Shown: positions 8,712-18,235 of the stretch, one piece after another
How the letters are laid out: every line of letters begins with the position of its first letter
Numbering within the stretch: position 1 is the stretch's first letter
NCBI GenBank assembly: GCA_027487375.1
Contig: JAIYDQ010000158.1
Location: forward strand, 1 to 42,336
Source: Planctomycetaceae bacterium
Lineage (GTDB): Bacteria > Planctomycetota > Planctomycetia > Pirellulales > Pirellulaceae
Length of the DNA: 42,336 nucleotides
Direction of reading: 5' to 3'
Position numbers and translations under genes: made by a program
The notes under the pieces: generated by a model
Told to the model about the DNA's origin: nothing
Seen by the model: only the letters and a program-made list of their open reading frames with translations
The model's database searches: none

Positions 8712-9734
8712 TTATTTCGGTTCCTCGATCGAGTTCAGAAGCGGGACATTCAATCGCCAGTGACGTTGAAGGCCAATCATCGTTTTGACTTGTTCAGGAT
8801 CGAGGAACTCCTCTAATTCCTTCTGTTGTAGCCTCATCGCGGCAATCATCGGCGCAAATCGATAGTCGTCCTCATTCGACTGATTTGGCTCTCTTACAGC
8901 AAACAGGCCTGCTATTTTCCCATCTGCCTGTTGCCCATCCTGGAGCATGAGCTCGTGTTGTTTTGCGTGATGCGCATCTAGCTTTTGGAGTAACTTGTTC
9001 CTTTGCTCACTCGTTAGCGGCATCGACTTCTCCAAGTTTACGATGAACGCCATCATCTTTTGCTTTAAGCGTAACTGATCTCGCCGTTGCGATTGCGAAG
9101 CGATGCTTTTGATTTGATCAGGTGTAAGCGTTTGCATTACAACCCCTTGATAAAGCGAACCTGCTCCGTGCAAACCACTTCTCCATCGATTCTTAAATGG
9201 AATCAACTTGGATTGGATCTCGGGTTTGGAAAGGAAGCTCGCGAGGTCTTTCCTGTTTGCGATCTCTTCGCTTGCTAGAGGCTTTAACTCGCTATAGAGG
9301 TCTTCAATATCGCGAAAATACTTTGCGATGTCGCCGCGACCTGCGAGCAAAAGCTTGGTCGATTGGTCGCTGGTAAGTTTACATTGTGTTTGCAGTTCGG
9401 AAACAATCTGTGTCAGGGAGCGGTCCGCTTGCAATCTTGCCCATGCTTCAGAACGTCCGGAGAGTAACTCCGCTCGCAACCAATCATCGCGACGAGGATC
9501 AAGTGGTACCGCATTCTCAAACACAACTTCTTTTGCCCCGTTTATGTCGGCATTGGCTGCAGCGGGGGCTCGGTCAACCACTGCAGATTGAGGCTTCACA
9601 GGTTCTTGCCCTAATACCGATTGCGAGAGTAGCCACAAAACCGACACTGCCAGCACGACAAATCTCGTGAGCCGACTACGATACGCCGAATGATCGGCTA
9701 GATGAAAGTTTGTGATTGATAATTCGATTAACAC
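8712..9734 (-). CDS. exported helical protein with four LTxxQ-like motifs
   Basis: A 340-residue protein with a hydrophobic signal segment at about 24-42, ending near VLGQ. The mature chain is predicted helical and charged, and holds LTxxQ-like motifs at 120-124 (LTSDQ), 203-207 (LTPDQ), 240-244 (LTSEQ) and 311-315 (LDPEQ). Such motifs mark the Spy/CpxP group of periplasmic helical chaperones, but overall identity to that group is not claimed. The next gene upstream encodes a protein with four comparable motifs, so the two look like diverged paralogues. It sits in the middle of the six-gene operon. A role in envelope protein handling is an inference. Confidence 0.65.
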   Translation of the reverse strand: MLIELSITNFHLADHSAYRSRLTRFVVLAVSVLWLLSQSVLGQEPVKPQSAVVDRAPAAANADINGAKEVVFENAVPLDPRRDDWLRAELLSGRSEAWARLQADRSLTQIVSELQTQCKLTSDQSTKLLLAGRGDIAKYFRDIEDLYSELKPLASEEIANRKDLASFLSKPEIQSKLIPFKNRWRSGLHGAGSLYQGVVMQTLTPDQIKSIASQSQRRDQLRLKQKMMAFIVNLEKSMPLTSEQRNKLLQKLDAHHAKQHELMLQDGQQADGKIAGLFAVREPNQSNEDDYRFAPMIAAMRLQQKELEEFLDPEQVKTMIGLQRHWRLNVPLLNSIEEPK

Positions 9735-9777
9735 GATTAGTTCAAAGCCATCTAAAAGGCATTGGCAATTCCTAAAA

Positions 9778-10692
9778 TTACTTGGTAATGATGATCGGAT
9801 CGAAAAGGGAATTCTCGGTTAATGTTTCGCTTTCGATTTCAACTTGTCGATAGCCAACGTACATATTGAATTGTGGAGGCGTGAGGTGCTTGAGTACCAG
9901 TGTATCCTTGAGCCTTGGTAGGAACGAGTCTGAAGACTCGTAAGCTTCAATCGGAATTGTGGTAACTCCGCCCCATTTCGCGAGGTCATCTCTCAGTATC
10001 TCAATCTGACTTAAAGATAGTTTTAGCTTTCGGTCCAGAAGTAATGCGATGCCCAACGCCCCTGATTCTCGAGCAAACTGATCCCGCGCCTCTTTTTCTT
10101 TACGATAGGTAACCAATTGGTCTTCGGATAATACAGCGGTGATTGCAGACTCAAGATTGCGAACCGCCATTCTATAATCGAGTGTTTGCGGAGACCCATC
10201 TGACAATGGCTGTCGAATGTCATCTTTCACTTGGGGCTTATCTCGCGAAATGTCTATTGGAGCACGCATTCCGCCAGGTGCCTTTCGTGTCTTGGCCTTT
10301 TCAACGGTCACCGCAGAGAGCAGTGTTTCCTGAGAATCGGTAAGCGGGACGACTCGACGTACAAATGCCTTCTCAAGATGCAACCAACGTTCAAGCGGAG
10401 TCGCTGGCACGACCTTGTCGAGTGCATCCGTCAATGATGTTGCTTCGTCTACCGCATCCGAGTTGGAACTTTCTGGTGGCAAATTCTTGTTGTCACTGCT
10501 GTTTGACTTGGTGGCAGGCAACAATAACTCGCTGTTCACTAAGCCTGATTTTTCCGATGGTTCTTCTGAAGCACCGTAAACAGGGTACAAGAAGCCGATT
10601 GAAAAAAGCCCAATGAATGTTTTAAGCAATCGAGGTTGCCTTAGCAGTTCAACACCACGCACGCACAAACAGAGTTCCCAAGATGACCTCAT
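9778..10692 (-). CDS. exported protein with LTxxQ-like motifs, paralogue of the next gene
   Basis: A 304-residue protein with a hydrophobic export signal at about 22-40 (cleavage near VYGA). A Ser/Glu-rich low-complexity stretch follows (about 42-95), then a helical domain with LTDSQ at 117-121, LSEDQ at 188-192, LSLSQ at 225-229 and LTPPQ at 270-274. The 37-residue spacing between motifs two and three equals that in the downstream 340-residue protein. Its ATG overlaps the stop of the upstream gene (ATGA at 10689-10692), which indicates translational coupling. Function unknown; probably a periplasmic partner of the membrane proteins encoded just upstream. Confidence 0.65.
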   Translation of the reverse strand: MRSSWELCLCVRGVELLRQPRLLKTFIGLFSIGFLYPVYGASEEPSEKSGLVNSELLLPATKSNSSDNKNLPPESSNSDAVDEATSLTDALDKVVPATPLERWLHLEKAFVRRVVPLTDSQETLLSAVTVEKAKTRKAPGGMRAPIDISRDKPQVKDDIRQPLSDGSPQTLDYRMAVRNLESAITAVLSEDQLVTYRKEKEARDQFARESGALGIALLLDRKLKLSLSQIEILRDDLAKWGGVTTIPIEAYESSDSFLPRLKDTLVLKHLTPPQFNMYVGYRQVEIESETLTENSLFDPIIITK

Positions 10693-13600
10693 CGATTGCC
10701 CTCTTGAGTGGTACGAGTCTTCTCGATTTGTTCGAAGTACTTATCAAGTCCTTTTCGGTATTCCTCGGGTAATACGTTCCCAGAAACGCCCGTAGATTGC
10801 TCGACTTCTCGCGTCTCGCGCACCTCTTTAAAGTTTGTACCAATTCCAAGTAAGGCAAGTGCGCTATCGACCGCCTCCCCTTGTCCGCCACCACCCGGCG
10901 TTCCTCCACTTCCGCCCCCACCTCCCTTTGGATTAATGCGTTTCGACTTGAGAAGCGCTTCGATGATCTCTGTTTGAAGAGCCATTTCCTCTCGACCTGT
11001 ATCTGGAATTCGTAAACGATTTGCAGAGTCGACCATCCAGCCGTCGATTTGCTCGAACATTCGTATTTCTTTTTCGAACTTGGTTGCTGATTCTGGCAGT
11101 GCGCTAATGCGATTCAAAATGTCATTTGCCTTATCATCCAAAGCCTCTTGGGTGACGGCCAAGCGGTTCCCTTCCTCGAGTCGCTCAAGCTGGTCGATCG
11201 CTTTAGAGCGTTGTTCGGCGACGCGTGTTTGCTCTCGCAAGTTCACTTGCCCCTCGAGCAATTTCAATGCGTCCAAAACTACCGACGGAGGCAGACTGTC
11301 AGAGTTCTTACTACCGGGGCAACTCCCTTCATTCGCAGGATCAACCAGTTCTTCTGCCCATCTATCGATTGCATCAGCCCAATACTCGGCTTGGGCCACA
11401 GACATGCCTTGCTCCAAGGGAATGTCGGTGGCCAATTGAGAAATTGCGGAAACAGCTTTCGTGTCTTTGATTTCGTTCAATACGATGCGAAAACCATCGG
11501 TGCGACGTCGCTCGAAAAACGCGTCCATGTCGTCCACGATGTTTGTCAACTCAACTGCGCTGCCTTTCGCCCCTTCAACAGATGCAGTGACACCTCGCTC
11601 ATATAATTCGCTAAGATTCAAACGATCTTTTGATTGTGGATCGATTGACGATGAGAACATTGTTGAGAGGACATCGCGAAGAGAAGTAGCGATCTTGTCT
11701 TGCGATCGTGAGGCCGCTTTCAATCGCTTGACGAAGGTACTCGCTTCCAAATTACCTAGAATCGCATTCATCTCATCTGCAAGCTTATTAAATTCTTCGA
11801 GCAATTTTTCCTGAGCAGCAATTGCTTCTGCAGTTATTGCGGGTTGGTTATCTTTCGCGACCGGTTCTGATTTCGCTGATCCCGATTTCGAGGGGGGACC
11901 AGTCAGAGTTGTCTGAGGCAACGAAAGCTTAGGAGGATTCTGGGCTGCTTTCGATTCGGGGCTTTCTTGTGGAGTGGTGGATGGATCTTGATTCTTAGGG
12001 TCTGGCAACTGAGACGATTCCGCAGTATTGAGTGCAAAGTCCTTTTTCTCGGCTTCCTGTGCAGCCTTTTCAAGCAAGCTAGCGACTTCGGGCATTTTGC
12101 TTTTCGACAGGTTCTGAATAGCTTGTTGAATCTCAGCCCATCGCTCAAGATGCCCAACCGCGATCGCATCGTTCTTAGCCGCCGCGGCGAGCAGCTTTTC
12201 ACCGGTTTTCGCCAGGCCTTCCAATCGCTTTGCATTTGCCGCCTCCTCTTTCGATTGGCTAGCAAGCGCTTCGGACACATCACCACCCGCCTTTCCTGAC
12301 CGGATACTCTGGTGCAACGCTTTGTTCTTCTCGTAGTTCTGTAGCTCGCGATCACGGACATCTAACGCAAGCCTTTGCCACTGATCGAGCTGGCTCGTGA
12401 TCCACTGGGAGTGTTGTTCCGGAGTCAAAACAAGCAACTTTACCGGTGCTGAATAAGATTTGGGACGATCGGGAAAGTAGTCCAGCGACCAAGCTTTCAA
12501 CTCTATCACACCGGATTCGAAACTAAGATCTTTGAAAGAGTCCAGAGGACGAATCGATGCAATTGCATTAAGAACGGGCTCTTCCGGGCCGCCTGTCTGC
12601 AGCACCATGGACCCTAACTTCGGACGAGTGTCGCTCTCGATTTCATCAGCGGCATGCGATTCCCACTCGATTCCGATACTTTGAACGCCAAAGTCATCTA
12701 TCGATTCAATTGAAAAGTTAACTTGCTCGGTGTTGAGAAGAACTTGCTCCGATGCAATGCCATTGAGGATCGACTGGGGTGGTCCGTCAGCCATTGGAAC
12801 ATACTCAATCGTCAATGGCTTCTTCCCGCCGAATCCTGATTTGTCGATCCACGTCCATTGAAAGCTTTGCGGAACATCACCAACCATAACCGGAGAAGAT
12901 GTCATTAAGGTGTCAGCAATCGTCACGGGTATTGACTTCGGTGCATCGCTTTGTTTTAGATCGCTTTCAGCGATAGCTCGATTTACACTGGCCACAAAAC
13001 GAAGGCTTGAACCCTCCAGCACATCGATTGATCCTCGGCGTGCGTCGAGTGTCAATTGATCTTTCGATTGCTTAAGATATTCCGGGAGTTTCACACTTGC
13101 TTCGATGCTCGTGATTTCAGGCCGATGGGTCGGGATAACTTCCATGCGATGGCGAAAGTCTCCAATCTGGAAGTCGATTAGCTTATTGACCGTTTCACCT
13201 GGGAATTCAAATCGATATATCCCTGGTTCAGTGATGTGAATCAGCGACGATGCTATCTGATTGGAATAAGAAGAATTGGCAAAAGAAGAATCAGTGCCTT
13301 CCCAAACAACCGCGGTCCCCAGTTTGGGTACCCAGCCTCCTGTTTTACTCAGCTTCGCATCGATCGTGAACGGTTCTCCAAACGGAACAGCCAACTGAAC
13401 AGGCAGTGAATCGATCGCGGTAAATGTGTAACGAGGGATTGATCGCCATGGCATTGTCATTCGCCATGCTGCATTGACGATTCCTGATGGGAACATCAAT
13501 GTCAGGGCACCAAGGCAAATCGCAATCGAGATCGCTATTTTTTTCGCAAGATGATAATGTTGCTTCGCTACGAAGGCGTTAAGGTCAGATTTCTCGGTGA

Positions 13601-14018
13601 CTTTTGCTACCTGATTCATCGCTGCCATGACAAGCTCGGGCGATCGGCGTTGTTCTCCTTTGCTTTCCGAGAGCTCAATAACCCCCATGAGTTGATCGCC
13701 GATCGACCGATCTCGATTACGTAACCACTGGGAAACTTGGTAGCTTGTTCGAGTTGTCCAATACCATCTGAAGATGATGAACGGAATTGCCAACACGGAA
13801 CCGAGAGAAATTGCAAACAACAGGAATCGTACGAAAGCTCCAGTGTCGTTGAACCTGTCTAAGACAAAGAGTGCAATCGCAGAGGCGAAAACGCATGAAA
13901 GAGATACAAGAGCGGCGAGCCCAATCTTCACGGTCGCAAGATGACGGCGTAAAGCATCCAACTGAATCTGGAGTGATTCAGGAAGCTTAAACCGATCGTC
14001 ATTCAACAGAGTGCTCAT
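10689..14018 (-). CDS. large membrane-anchored coiled-coil protein (DUF4175-like)
   Basis: About 1109 residues from the ATG at 14016-14018, which overlaps the stop of the upstream gene as ATGA; a longer frame from 14087 exists but lies fully inside the upstream gene and is less likely. Three membrane segments lie near 32-53, 63-85 and 160-178. A beta-rich extracytoplasmic part follows, then long charged helices with a Ser/Pro/Gln-rich linker around 690-750. A Gly-rich run close to the C-terminus precedes a final LPEEYRKGLDKYFEQIEK block. Architecture and the final block resemble DUF4175-type proteins and their planctomycete relatives, often found beside VWA/BatA-like genes. It probably forms an envelope complex with the preceding VWA protein. 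The molecular role is unknown. Confidence 0.75.
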   Translation of the reverse strand: MSTLLNDDRFKLPESLQIQLDALRRHLATVKIGLAALVSLSCVFASAIALFVLDRFNDTGAFVRFLLFAISLGSVLAIPFIIFRWYWTTRTSYQVSQWLRNRDRSIGDQLMGVIELSESKGEQRRSPELVMAAMNQVAKVTEKSDLNAFVAKQHYHLAKKIAISIAICLGALTLMFPSGIVNAAWRMTMPWRSIPRYTFTAIDSLPVQLAVPFGEPFTIDAKLSKTGGWVPKLGTAVVWEGTDSSFANSSYSNQIASSLIHITEPGIYRFEFPGETVNKLIDFQIGDFRHRMEVIPTHRPEITSIEASVKLPEYLKQSKDQLTLDARRGSIDVLEGSSLRFVASVNRAIAESDLKQSDAPKSIPVTIADTLMTSSPVMVGDVPQSFQWTWIDKSGFGGKKPLTIEYVPMADGPPQSILNGIASEQVLLNTEQVNFSIESIDDFGVQSIGIEWESHAADEIESDTRPKLGSMVLQTGGPEEPVLNAIASIRPLDSFKDLSFESGVIELKAWSLDYFPDRPKSYSAPVKLLVLTPEQHSQWITSQLDQWQRLALDVRDRELQNYEKNKALHQSIRSGKAGGDVSEALASQSKEEAANAKRLEGLAKTGEKLLAAAAKNDAIAVGHLERWAEIQQAIQNLSKSKMPEVASLLEKAAQEAEKKDFALNTAESSQLPDPKNQDPSTTPQESPESKAAQNPPKLSLPQTTLTGPPSKSGSAKSEPVAKDNQPAITAEAIAAQEKLLEEFNKLADEMNAILGNLEASTFVKRLKAASRSQDKIATSLRDVLSTMFSSSIDPQSKDRLNLSELYERGVTASVEGAKGSAVELTNIVDDMDAFFERRRTDGFRIVLNEIKDTKAVSAISQLATDIPLEQGMSVAQAEYWADAIDRWAEELVDPANEGSCPGSKNSDSLPPSVVLDALKLLEGQVNLREQTRVAEQRSKAIDQLERLEEGNRLAVTQEALDDKANDILNRISALPESATKFEKEIRMFEQIDGWMVDSANRLRIPDTGREEMALQTEIIEALLKSKRINPKGGGGGSGGTPGGGGQGEAVDSALALLGIGTNFKEVRETREVEQSTGVSGNVLPEEYRKGLDKYFEQIEKTRTTQEGNR

Positions 14019-16321
14019 AGAAGTCCTAGCATCTTGCGGCCAATCCAGAACATAGTCGCCATCCCTATAAGCGTAGCGACTGACCAAGGGCTACTCCAGA
14101 TCGCAAACCTCCGAATTTCTAAGGATTGAGTTGGCAAATTGGTCAACAGGGATGAAATGGTTGCGATCTCTTCTGGAAGGACAAGCCTCCCACCGGATAG
14201 GGAAGCCATCTCTTCGAGAACTTCTGGTCTCGCTGGTTTTCCAACTCGTTCGGCCGATCCTCCAAGGACTAGTAGGCTGGTTTCGAGTGAAGCTTGTGTC
14301 TCATCGCACTGAAGCGTCAGCTTGTGCGGTCCCGATTCAAGTGGAGTAAAGCTGCCGCTATAGGCCCCCCAATCGCCGCCATCATTGATCATTCGGATCT
14401 GTTCCATCTGGCCAGAGGGGGATTCGATTCGCAAGCTGACTTGACCATTCATTAGCGGCTCGCCATTGTTTGCCTGAACGTTCGCCGTCGCAAAGACGGT
14501 TTGTCGAACGCGAGGTTGTTCTGGCGAGAAGAACAAACGCATCGTTTCGCCTTTTGCCATATTACGTTGGTACGCCATCCACCGCACGACTTGGCCCCAG
14601 AAGCGATAATGATATTGATCTTCAACCCCTTTTCGCCATCGCCATGCACCGTCTGTTGCCATGTAGAGTACCTTACCGGCGCCGCGTGTTTGGGTAATCA
14701 GAAGCGGGACTCGCCCACTCGCGGTTGCAGCCTCCTGGTGCACAGCAAGGACATCGGCCCCAGCCTTTGCTCTGACAACTGGTGCATACCAATGAAAGCC
14801 AGGTAACTTTTCCCATACGGCAAGATTTTCGTCAGGTGATTCAGCCAATCGCGTTAACAAACTTCTTCGGCCTTGCTCAGTCAATTCCATGCGACTTGGC
14901 GTGCGCGACCCCCACCCAGTCGGTTGCGTTGTGTCGTTGATAACTGGGATTAACTCTCCAAGCGGTGAATCCACGAGCGATGACTGGCGGCCGGATGAAC
15001 CGGGAAGAAAAACCAATCCGCTTGCTTGCTGCTCGACGAGCCCTTTTAACAGCTTTGCATTTTCGGAAGTTAATTGCCCAGATTCAACACCAACGTCTCC
15101 CAAGAAAACAACATCGTACTTACTTAGTTCTTCCTGCGTTTCTGGAAAGGATGGAATGTAGTCACGATTACCACCACCAACTTTTGATAGACCTGGATGA
15201 AAAAGCAAGCACGATACATCAACGCCAGGATCACGAGACAACGCGTTTCGAAGATAGCGATACTCCCAACGAGGAATAGAATCGACGACTAAAACCTTCA
15301 GCTTTTCCGTTCGAATCGCGATCGATGCAACTTGGCTGTTGTTATCTAAGATCTTTTCTTCAGGCAGTGCTGGGACACTCACAGTCAACGTAAAGTCGCC
15401 GGCGACCTTCGGAGTCCAAGAGATTGTCTCGACCGTTCTTCCCATCGCTTTGATTTGAATCTCTTTTTGCTCACGAACGCTACCTGTTGATTCGTCTGAG
15501 GAGTTGCCGACCGATTCGAAGATCAACTGTGCCTTAGCAACTCGTGGCAAGGAGCTTTCGATGGTAACTGGAATACGAAGTACCTTTCCGACGATCCCAA
15601 ACGTGGGGACTTCTGCAGAAACCAATTCGATATCAGGCAAGCGATCTAGCGAGCCAACAGGAACAGCAAAGAGTGGTATACCTCGAGCACGCAGTTGACT
15701 GGCCGTTTCGGCAGGTGGCTTACCGGAATTCCAATCACCATCGCTCGCAAGGACAATGGCTCGTAAAGTCGGATAGTCCTTTATTGCAGTTTCAATCGGT
15801 GTGGAGAAATCCGTATTGATTCCTTCAGCATGGCGATGGAACTCATTACCATCTTCTTCAGCGTTTACGCCATTTAGATTCCTGTTTCCGCTATCAGGCG
15901 TACTGCTAGGCTTCTCTGCAGACAATGTGCTTTGAATAATTGAGTAGCTATCAACGTCTACTTGAAGGGCTTTGGAAGAAATCAAGGTGTCGAGAGCTTG
16001 AGAGCGGCTAACCAGACCGTCGGCGGTATCAACGTCAGTCGTACGCATGCTGCGGGAGTTGTCGCGCAGAACAAGTATCGTTGGCTTTTGTGACGGTTGC
16101 GATTGCTCAATCCATTCTGGCTGATTCAGTAGAGCTACAGCCAAAACGACAATGAAAACACGCAGCGCCTCAAGCGACCAAAACCAAGCTCGATTCTGAT
16201 GTGCATGCTTCGTGAGTCGGCATGCTCGGATCGCTAAACCAACGACGGCTATGATTGCAAGGCACGACAGAATTACGGAGAGCGTAGTTGGATGAAACGT
16301 GAATTGTGAGACACTTTTCAT
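14015..16321 (-). CDS. VWA / glutamine-amidotransferase-like membrane protein
   Basis: A 768-residue protein and the first gene of the operon. Two N-terminal membrane segments (about 15-31 and 53-67) are followed by a von Willebrand A-like domain with the metal-site motif D87-N-S89-R-S91 and the later ASDGDWNSG stretch. A middle class-I GATase-like Rossmann region contains LLFHPGLSKVGGG, YDVVFLGDVG and GLVFLPGSSG; no catalytic Cys is evident there, so amidotransferase activity is unlikely. A beta-sandwich part and a C-terminal membrane helix (about 744-762) close the chain. Such proteins accompany MoxR/DUF58/BatA-type clusters in planctomycetes, but no MoxR or DUF58 gene is present in this window. 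Probably a scaffold for an envelope complex with the downstream gene products. Confidence 0.8.
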   Translation of the reverse strand: MKSVSQFTFHPTTLSVILSCLAIIAVVGLAIRACRLTKHAHQNRAWFWSLEALRVFIVVLAVALLNQPEWIEQSQPSQKPTILVLRDNSRSMRTTDVDTADGLVSRSQALDTLISSKALQVDVDSYSIIQSTLSAEKPSSTPDSGNRNLNGVNAEEDGNEFHRHAEGINTDFSTPIETAIKDYPTLRAIVLASDGDWNSGKPPAETASQLRARGIPLFAVPVGSLDRLPDIELVSAEVPTFGIVGKVLRIPVTIESSLPRVAKAQLIFESVGNSSDESTGSVREQKEIQIKAMGRTVETISWTPKVAGDFTLTVSVPALPEEKILDNNSQVASIAIRTEKLKVLVVDSIPRWEYRYLRNALSRDPGVDVSCLLFHPGLSKVGGGNRDYIPSFPETQEELSKYDVVFLGDVGVESGQLTSENAKLLKGLVEQQASGLVFLPGSSGRQSSLVDSPLGELIPVINDTTQPTGWGSRTPSRMELTEQGRRSLLTRLAESPDENLAVWEKLPGFHWYAPVVRAKAGADVLAVHQEAATASGRVPLLITQTRGAGKVLYMATDGAWRWRKGVEDQYHYRFWGQVVRWMAYQRNMAKGETMRLFFSPEQPRVRQTVFATANVQANNGEPLMNGQVSLRIESPSGQMEQIRMINDGGDWGAYSGSFTPLESGPHKLTLQCDETQASLETSLLVLGGSAERVGKPARPEVLEEMASLSGGRLVLPEEIATISSLLTNLPTQSLEIRRFAIWSSPWSVATLIGMATMFWIGRKMLGLL

Positions 16322-16824
16322 TGAAGGTAAGGCAGGTGGTTTGCAATCTCCCCCAGGAACGTATCTCGTGGGAACAACTAACTCGTCCGAATGAGTTTAA
16401 CTGCAATACCGTCTGTCGAATAGCGACGGCCCGGAAGAAGCTTGAGATTAAAAGAAAGGTTTTTCAATTGGTTGCTTTCAAATCGAAAATGCGTTGCCAA
16501 TCTTCAGAACTTGGTATCCCTGAAAGCGTCCAGCTGCCGATGAAAACGATGGAAAAGGCTGAAATCTGCTGCCGCCAAACAACTTCCGCAACAACTCGAA
16601 ATGACCGTTCTATATTGTAATGAAAGAGCAAAAATAACCGAGTACGATTTGTCTATTCAATTGATCAATGAACATTTGGGATCCGACAGCAACAATTGGC
16701 ATCCAGTGCTCCAAACCGTCTTCACTCCGACCTTTCAAAAGCAGCTGCTGCTAGATTCAGGTTTTCATTACAGCGTCTCGGTACCCGCGTGATTACTCGC
16801 AGTTACTCGGGCTATCGCTACAAT
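16322..16824. promoter_or_regulatory. intergenic region with divergent promoters, no gene seen
   Basis: About 500 bp between the start of the six-gene minus-strand operon and the plus-strand phosphatase gene. It should hold both promoters. The open frame of the phosphatase extends back to 16696, but the 43 extra residues are unlike a signal peptide and are treated as untranslated. No repeat or RNA gene was recognised. Confidence 0.45.
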
Positions 16825-17862
16825 ATGTGTATGAAAATCCACAAACCTGATTTCTTGAAGACCAAACATGCGTACTCCGCTAGTCAGCACACTGGAGTTC
16901 TATTCAGGTGTTGGACGTTGCTAATTTTCAATTTTTTGATGGCGATGAAGGGCTCTTATGTGTTGGGTCAAAATGCTGCGGAAACCGCCCCGTCGAAGAT
17001 AAAGCAAACCGAATTGCTACCAAGGAAAATCGCTACTGCTCACATTCCCAATTTAGTTCAGGTTCATACCGACGTTTATTCGGGCGGACAACCTGAAGGT
17101 GAGGCTGCCTTCAAAGAGCTTCGTTCCATGGGTTTTCGGACCATTATCAGTGTCGATGGAGTCACTCCGGATGTCGCGGCGGCTGAATCAAATCAGATGC
17201 AGTACATACACCTACCGCATGGTTATGACGGAATCTCCGACTCAAGGGTGACTGAGATCGCAAAAGCAATCCACGATCTTCCAAAACCTATTTATATCCA
17301 TTGCCACCACGGTAAACATCGTAGCCCAACAGCTGCAGCAGCGGCTTGCCTTCAAGCGGGACTGATCGACAAAAGCGATGCACGTTCCGTCTTAGAAATC
17401 GCAAGGACTGGGAAAAACTATGTCGGACTATTTGCAACCGTTGAACGAACGACATTTGATCCAGCACGAGATTGGTCGAAGATCAAAGTCGATTTCAAGG
17501 CAATCGCGTCGATTCCACCGATGGCGAGGTCTATGGTTTCTATCGAGCATTACCTGAGCCAAGTTCATTCACAAATTCATTTAGCTGTGCAATCCGATCT
17601 ACCGAATCATAAGTCGCTTGCGAGTGACAAAAAGCGATCGGATATCGCCCATGATCTTCTTATGCTCAAGGAACTTTACATCGAGCTTACCCGCGACAGC
17701 AAAGCCATCAACGATATGGCTTTCAATGAATATCTCCAAGAAGGCATCAAAATCATCGAGCAAATCAATCTTGAAGCACCACATCGACTCAAGGAACTCG
17801 AACAAAACTGCAAAGCATGTCACCAGCGTTACCGAGATAAACCGGAGACAGGTTCAAAATAA
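16825..17862 (+). CDS. exported dual-specificity-type phosphatase fused to a cytochrome c'-like tail
   Basis: About 345 residues from the ATG at 16825; a frame back to 16696 exists but the export signal fits the later start. The N-terminal 50 residues hold a hydrophobic signal (LFRCWTLLIFNFLMA, cleavage near VLGQ). Residues about 70-210 form a protein-tyrosine/dual-specificity phosphatase fold with SGGQP, and the active-site loop HCHHGKHRS, where the CX5R Cys is C160 and the Arg is R166. The C-terminal 130 residues are helical and end with CKACH (C329, C332, H333) followed by QRYR, the placement seen in the last helix of cytochrome c' proteins and a covalent haem c site. Export is consistent with haem attachment outside the cytoplasm. 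The substrate is unknown. Confidence 0.8.
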   Translation: MCMKIHKPDFLKTKHAYSASQHTGVLFRCWTLLIFNFLMAMKGSYVLGQNAAETAPSKIKQTELLPRKIATAHIPNLVQVHTDVYSGGQPEGEAAFKELRSMGFRTIISVDGVTPDVAAAESNQMQYIHLPHGYDGISDSRVTEIAKAIHDLPKPIYIHCHHGKHRSPTAAAAACLQAGLIDKSDARSVLEIARTGKNYVGLFATVERTTFDPARDWSKIKVDFKAIASIPPMARSMVSIEHYLSQVHSQIHLAVQSDLPNHKSLASDKKRSDIAHDLLMLKELYIELTRDSKAINDMAFNEYLQEGIKIIEQINLEAPHRLKELEQNCKACHQRYRDKPETGSK

Positions 17863-18235
17863 GAAGTTCGGTATCGGCAACTTGGAAGGGAATCGTCGAG
17901 TAAGCTCTCTGTTTCTTCGTCGGCTGCGCCAAGACACGAAGGGACCTAGATAGATTGCTAGGTTGGTGTAACGAAGGGCTTAGCACAATGACGAGTCGTA
18001 GGATAGGCTTCCAGCCGTCGAACGCGAAACCGACAGGCTAGAAGCCTATCCTACGACAATCTGGCTAGCTTCAGCTTCCCAAGGATTGTTCTGATGACGT
18101 AAATCAACGACAGAAGCTTCTTCCTACAGAAAACGGGAGTGGCTGAGTTCGTAAGATTTCAGATGTTGATAAACAACAACAGCAACACCAAATGCCTTCC
18201 GATGTCTCACAACATATGCTTCGAGATCCGGAATG
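17863..18235. other. intergenic region between converging genes
   Basis: About 370 bp between the 3' ends of the phosphatase and NfeD genes. It holds the long inverted repeat at 17995-18057 (listed separately). No coding region was recognised. Confidence 0.5.
17995..18057. repeat. imperfect inverted repeat, 26-27 bp arms
   Basis: The left arm 17995-18020 reads GTCGTAGGATAGGCTTCCAG onward, and the right arm 18031-18057 is its reverse complement apart from one C/T change and a one-base indel near the loop. The first 16 bases pair perfectly. The loop is about 10 bases. It lies between converging genes and could form a strong hairpin in either transcript. Its length and near-perfect symmetry fit a dispersed palindromic element rather than an ordinary terminator, since neither side has a T-run. 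Confidence 0.8.

Noticed and set aside
14019-14087. Upstream extension of the large coiled-coil protein
   Set aside because: It lies within the preceding gene; the ATGA overlap at 14015-14018 gives a better start.
16696-16824. N-terminal extension of the phosphatase-cytochrome protein
   Set aside because: The added residues would push the signal peptide far from the N-terminus; the ATG at 16825 fits export.
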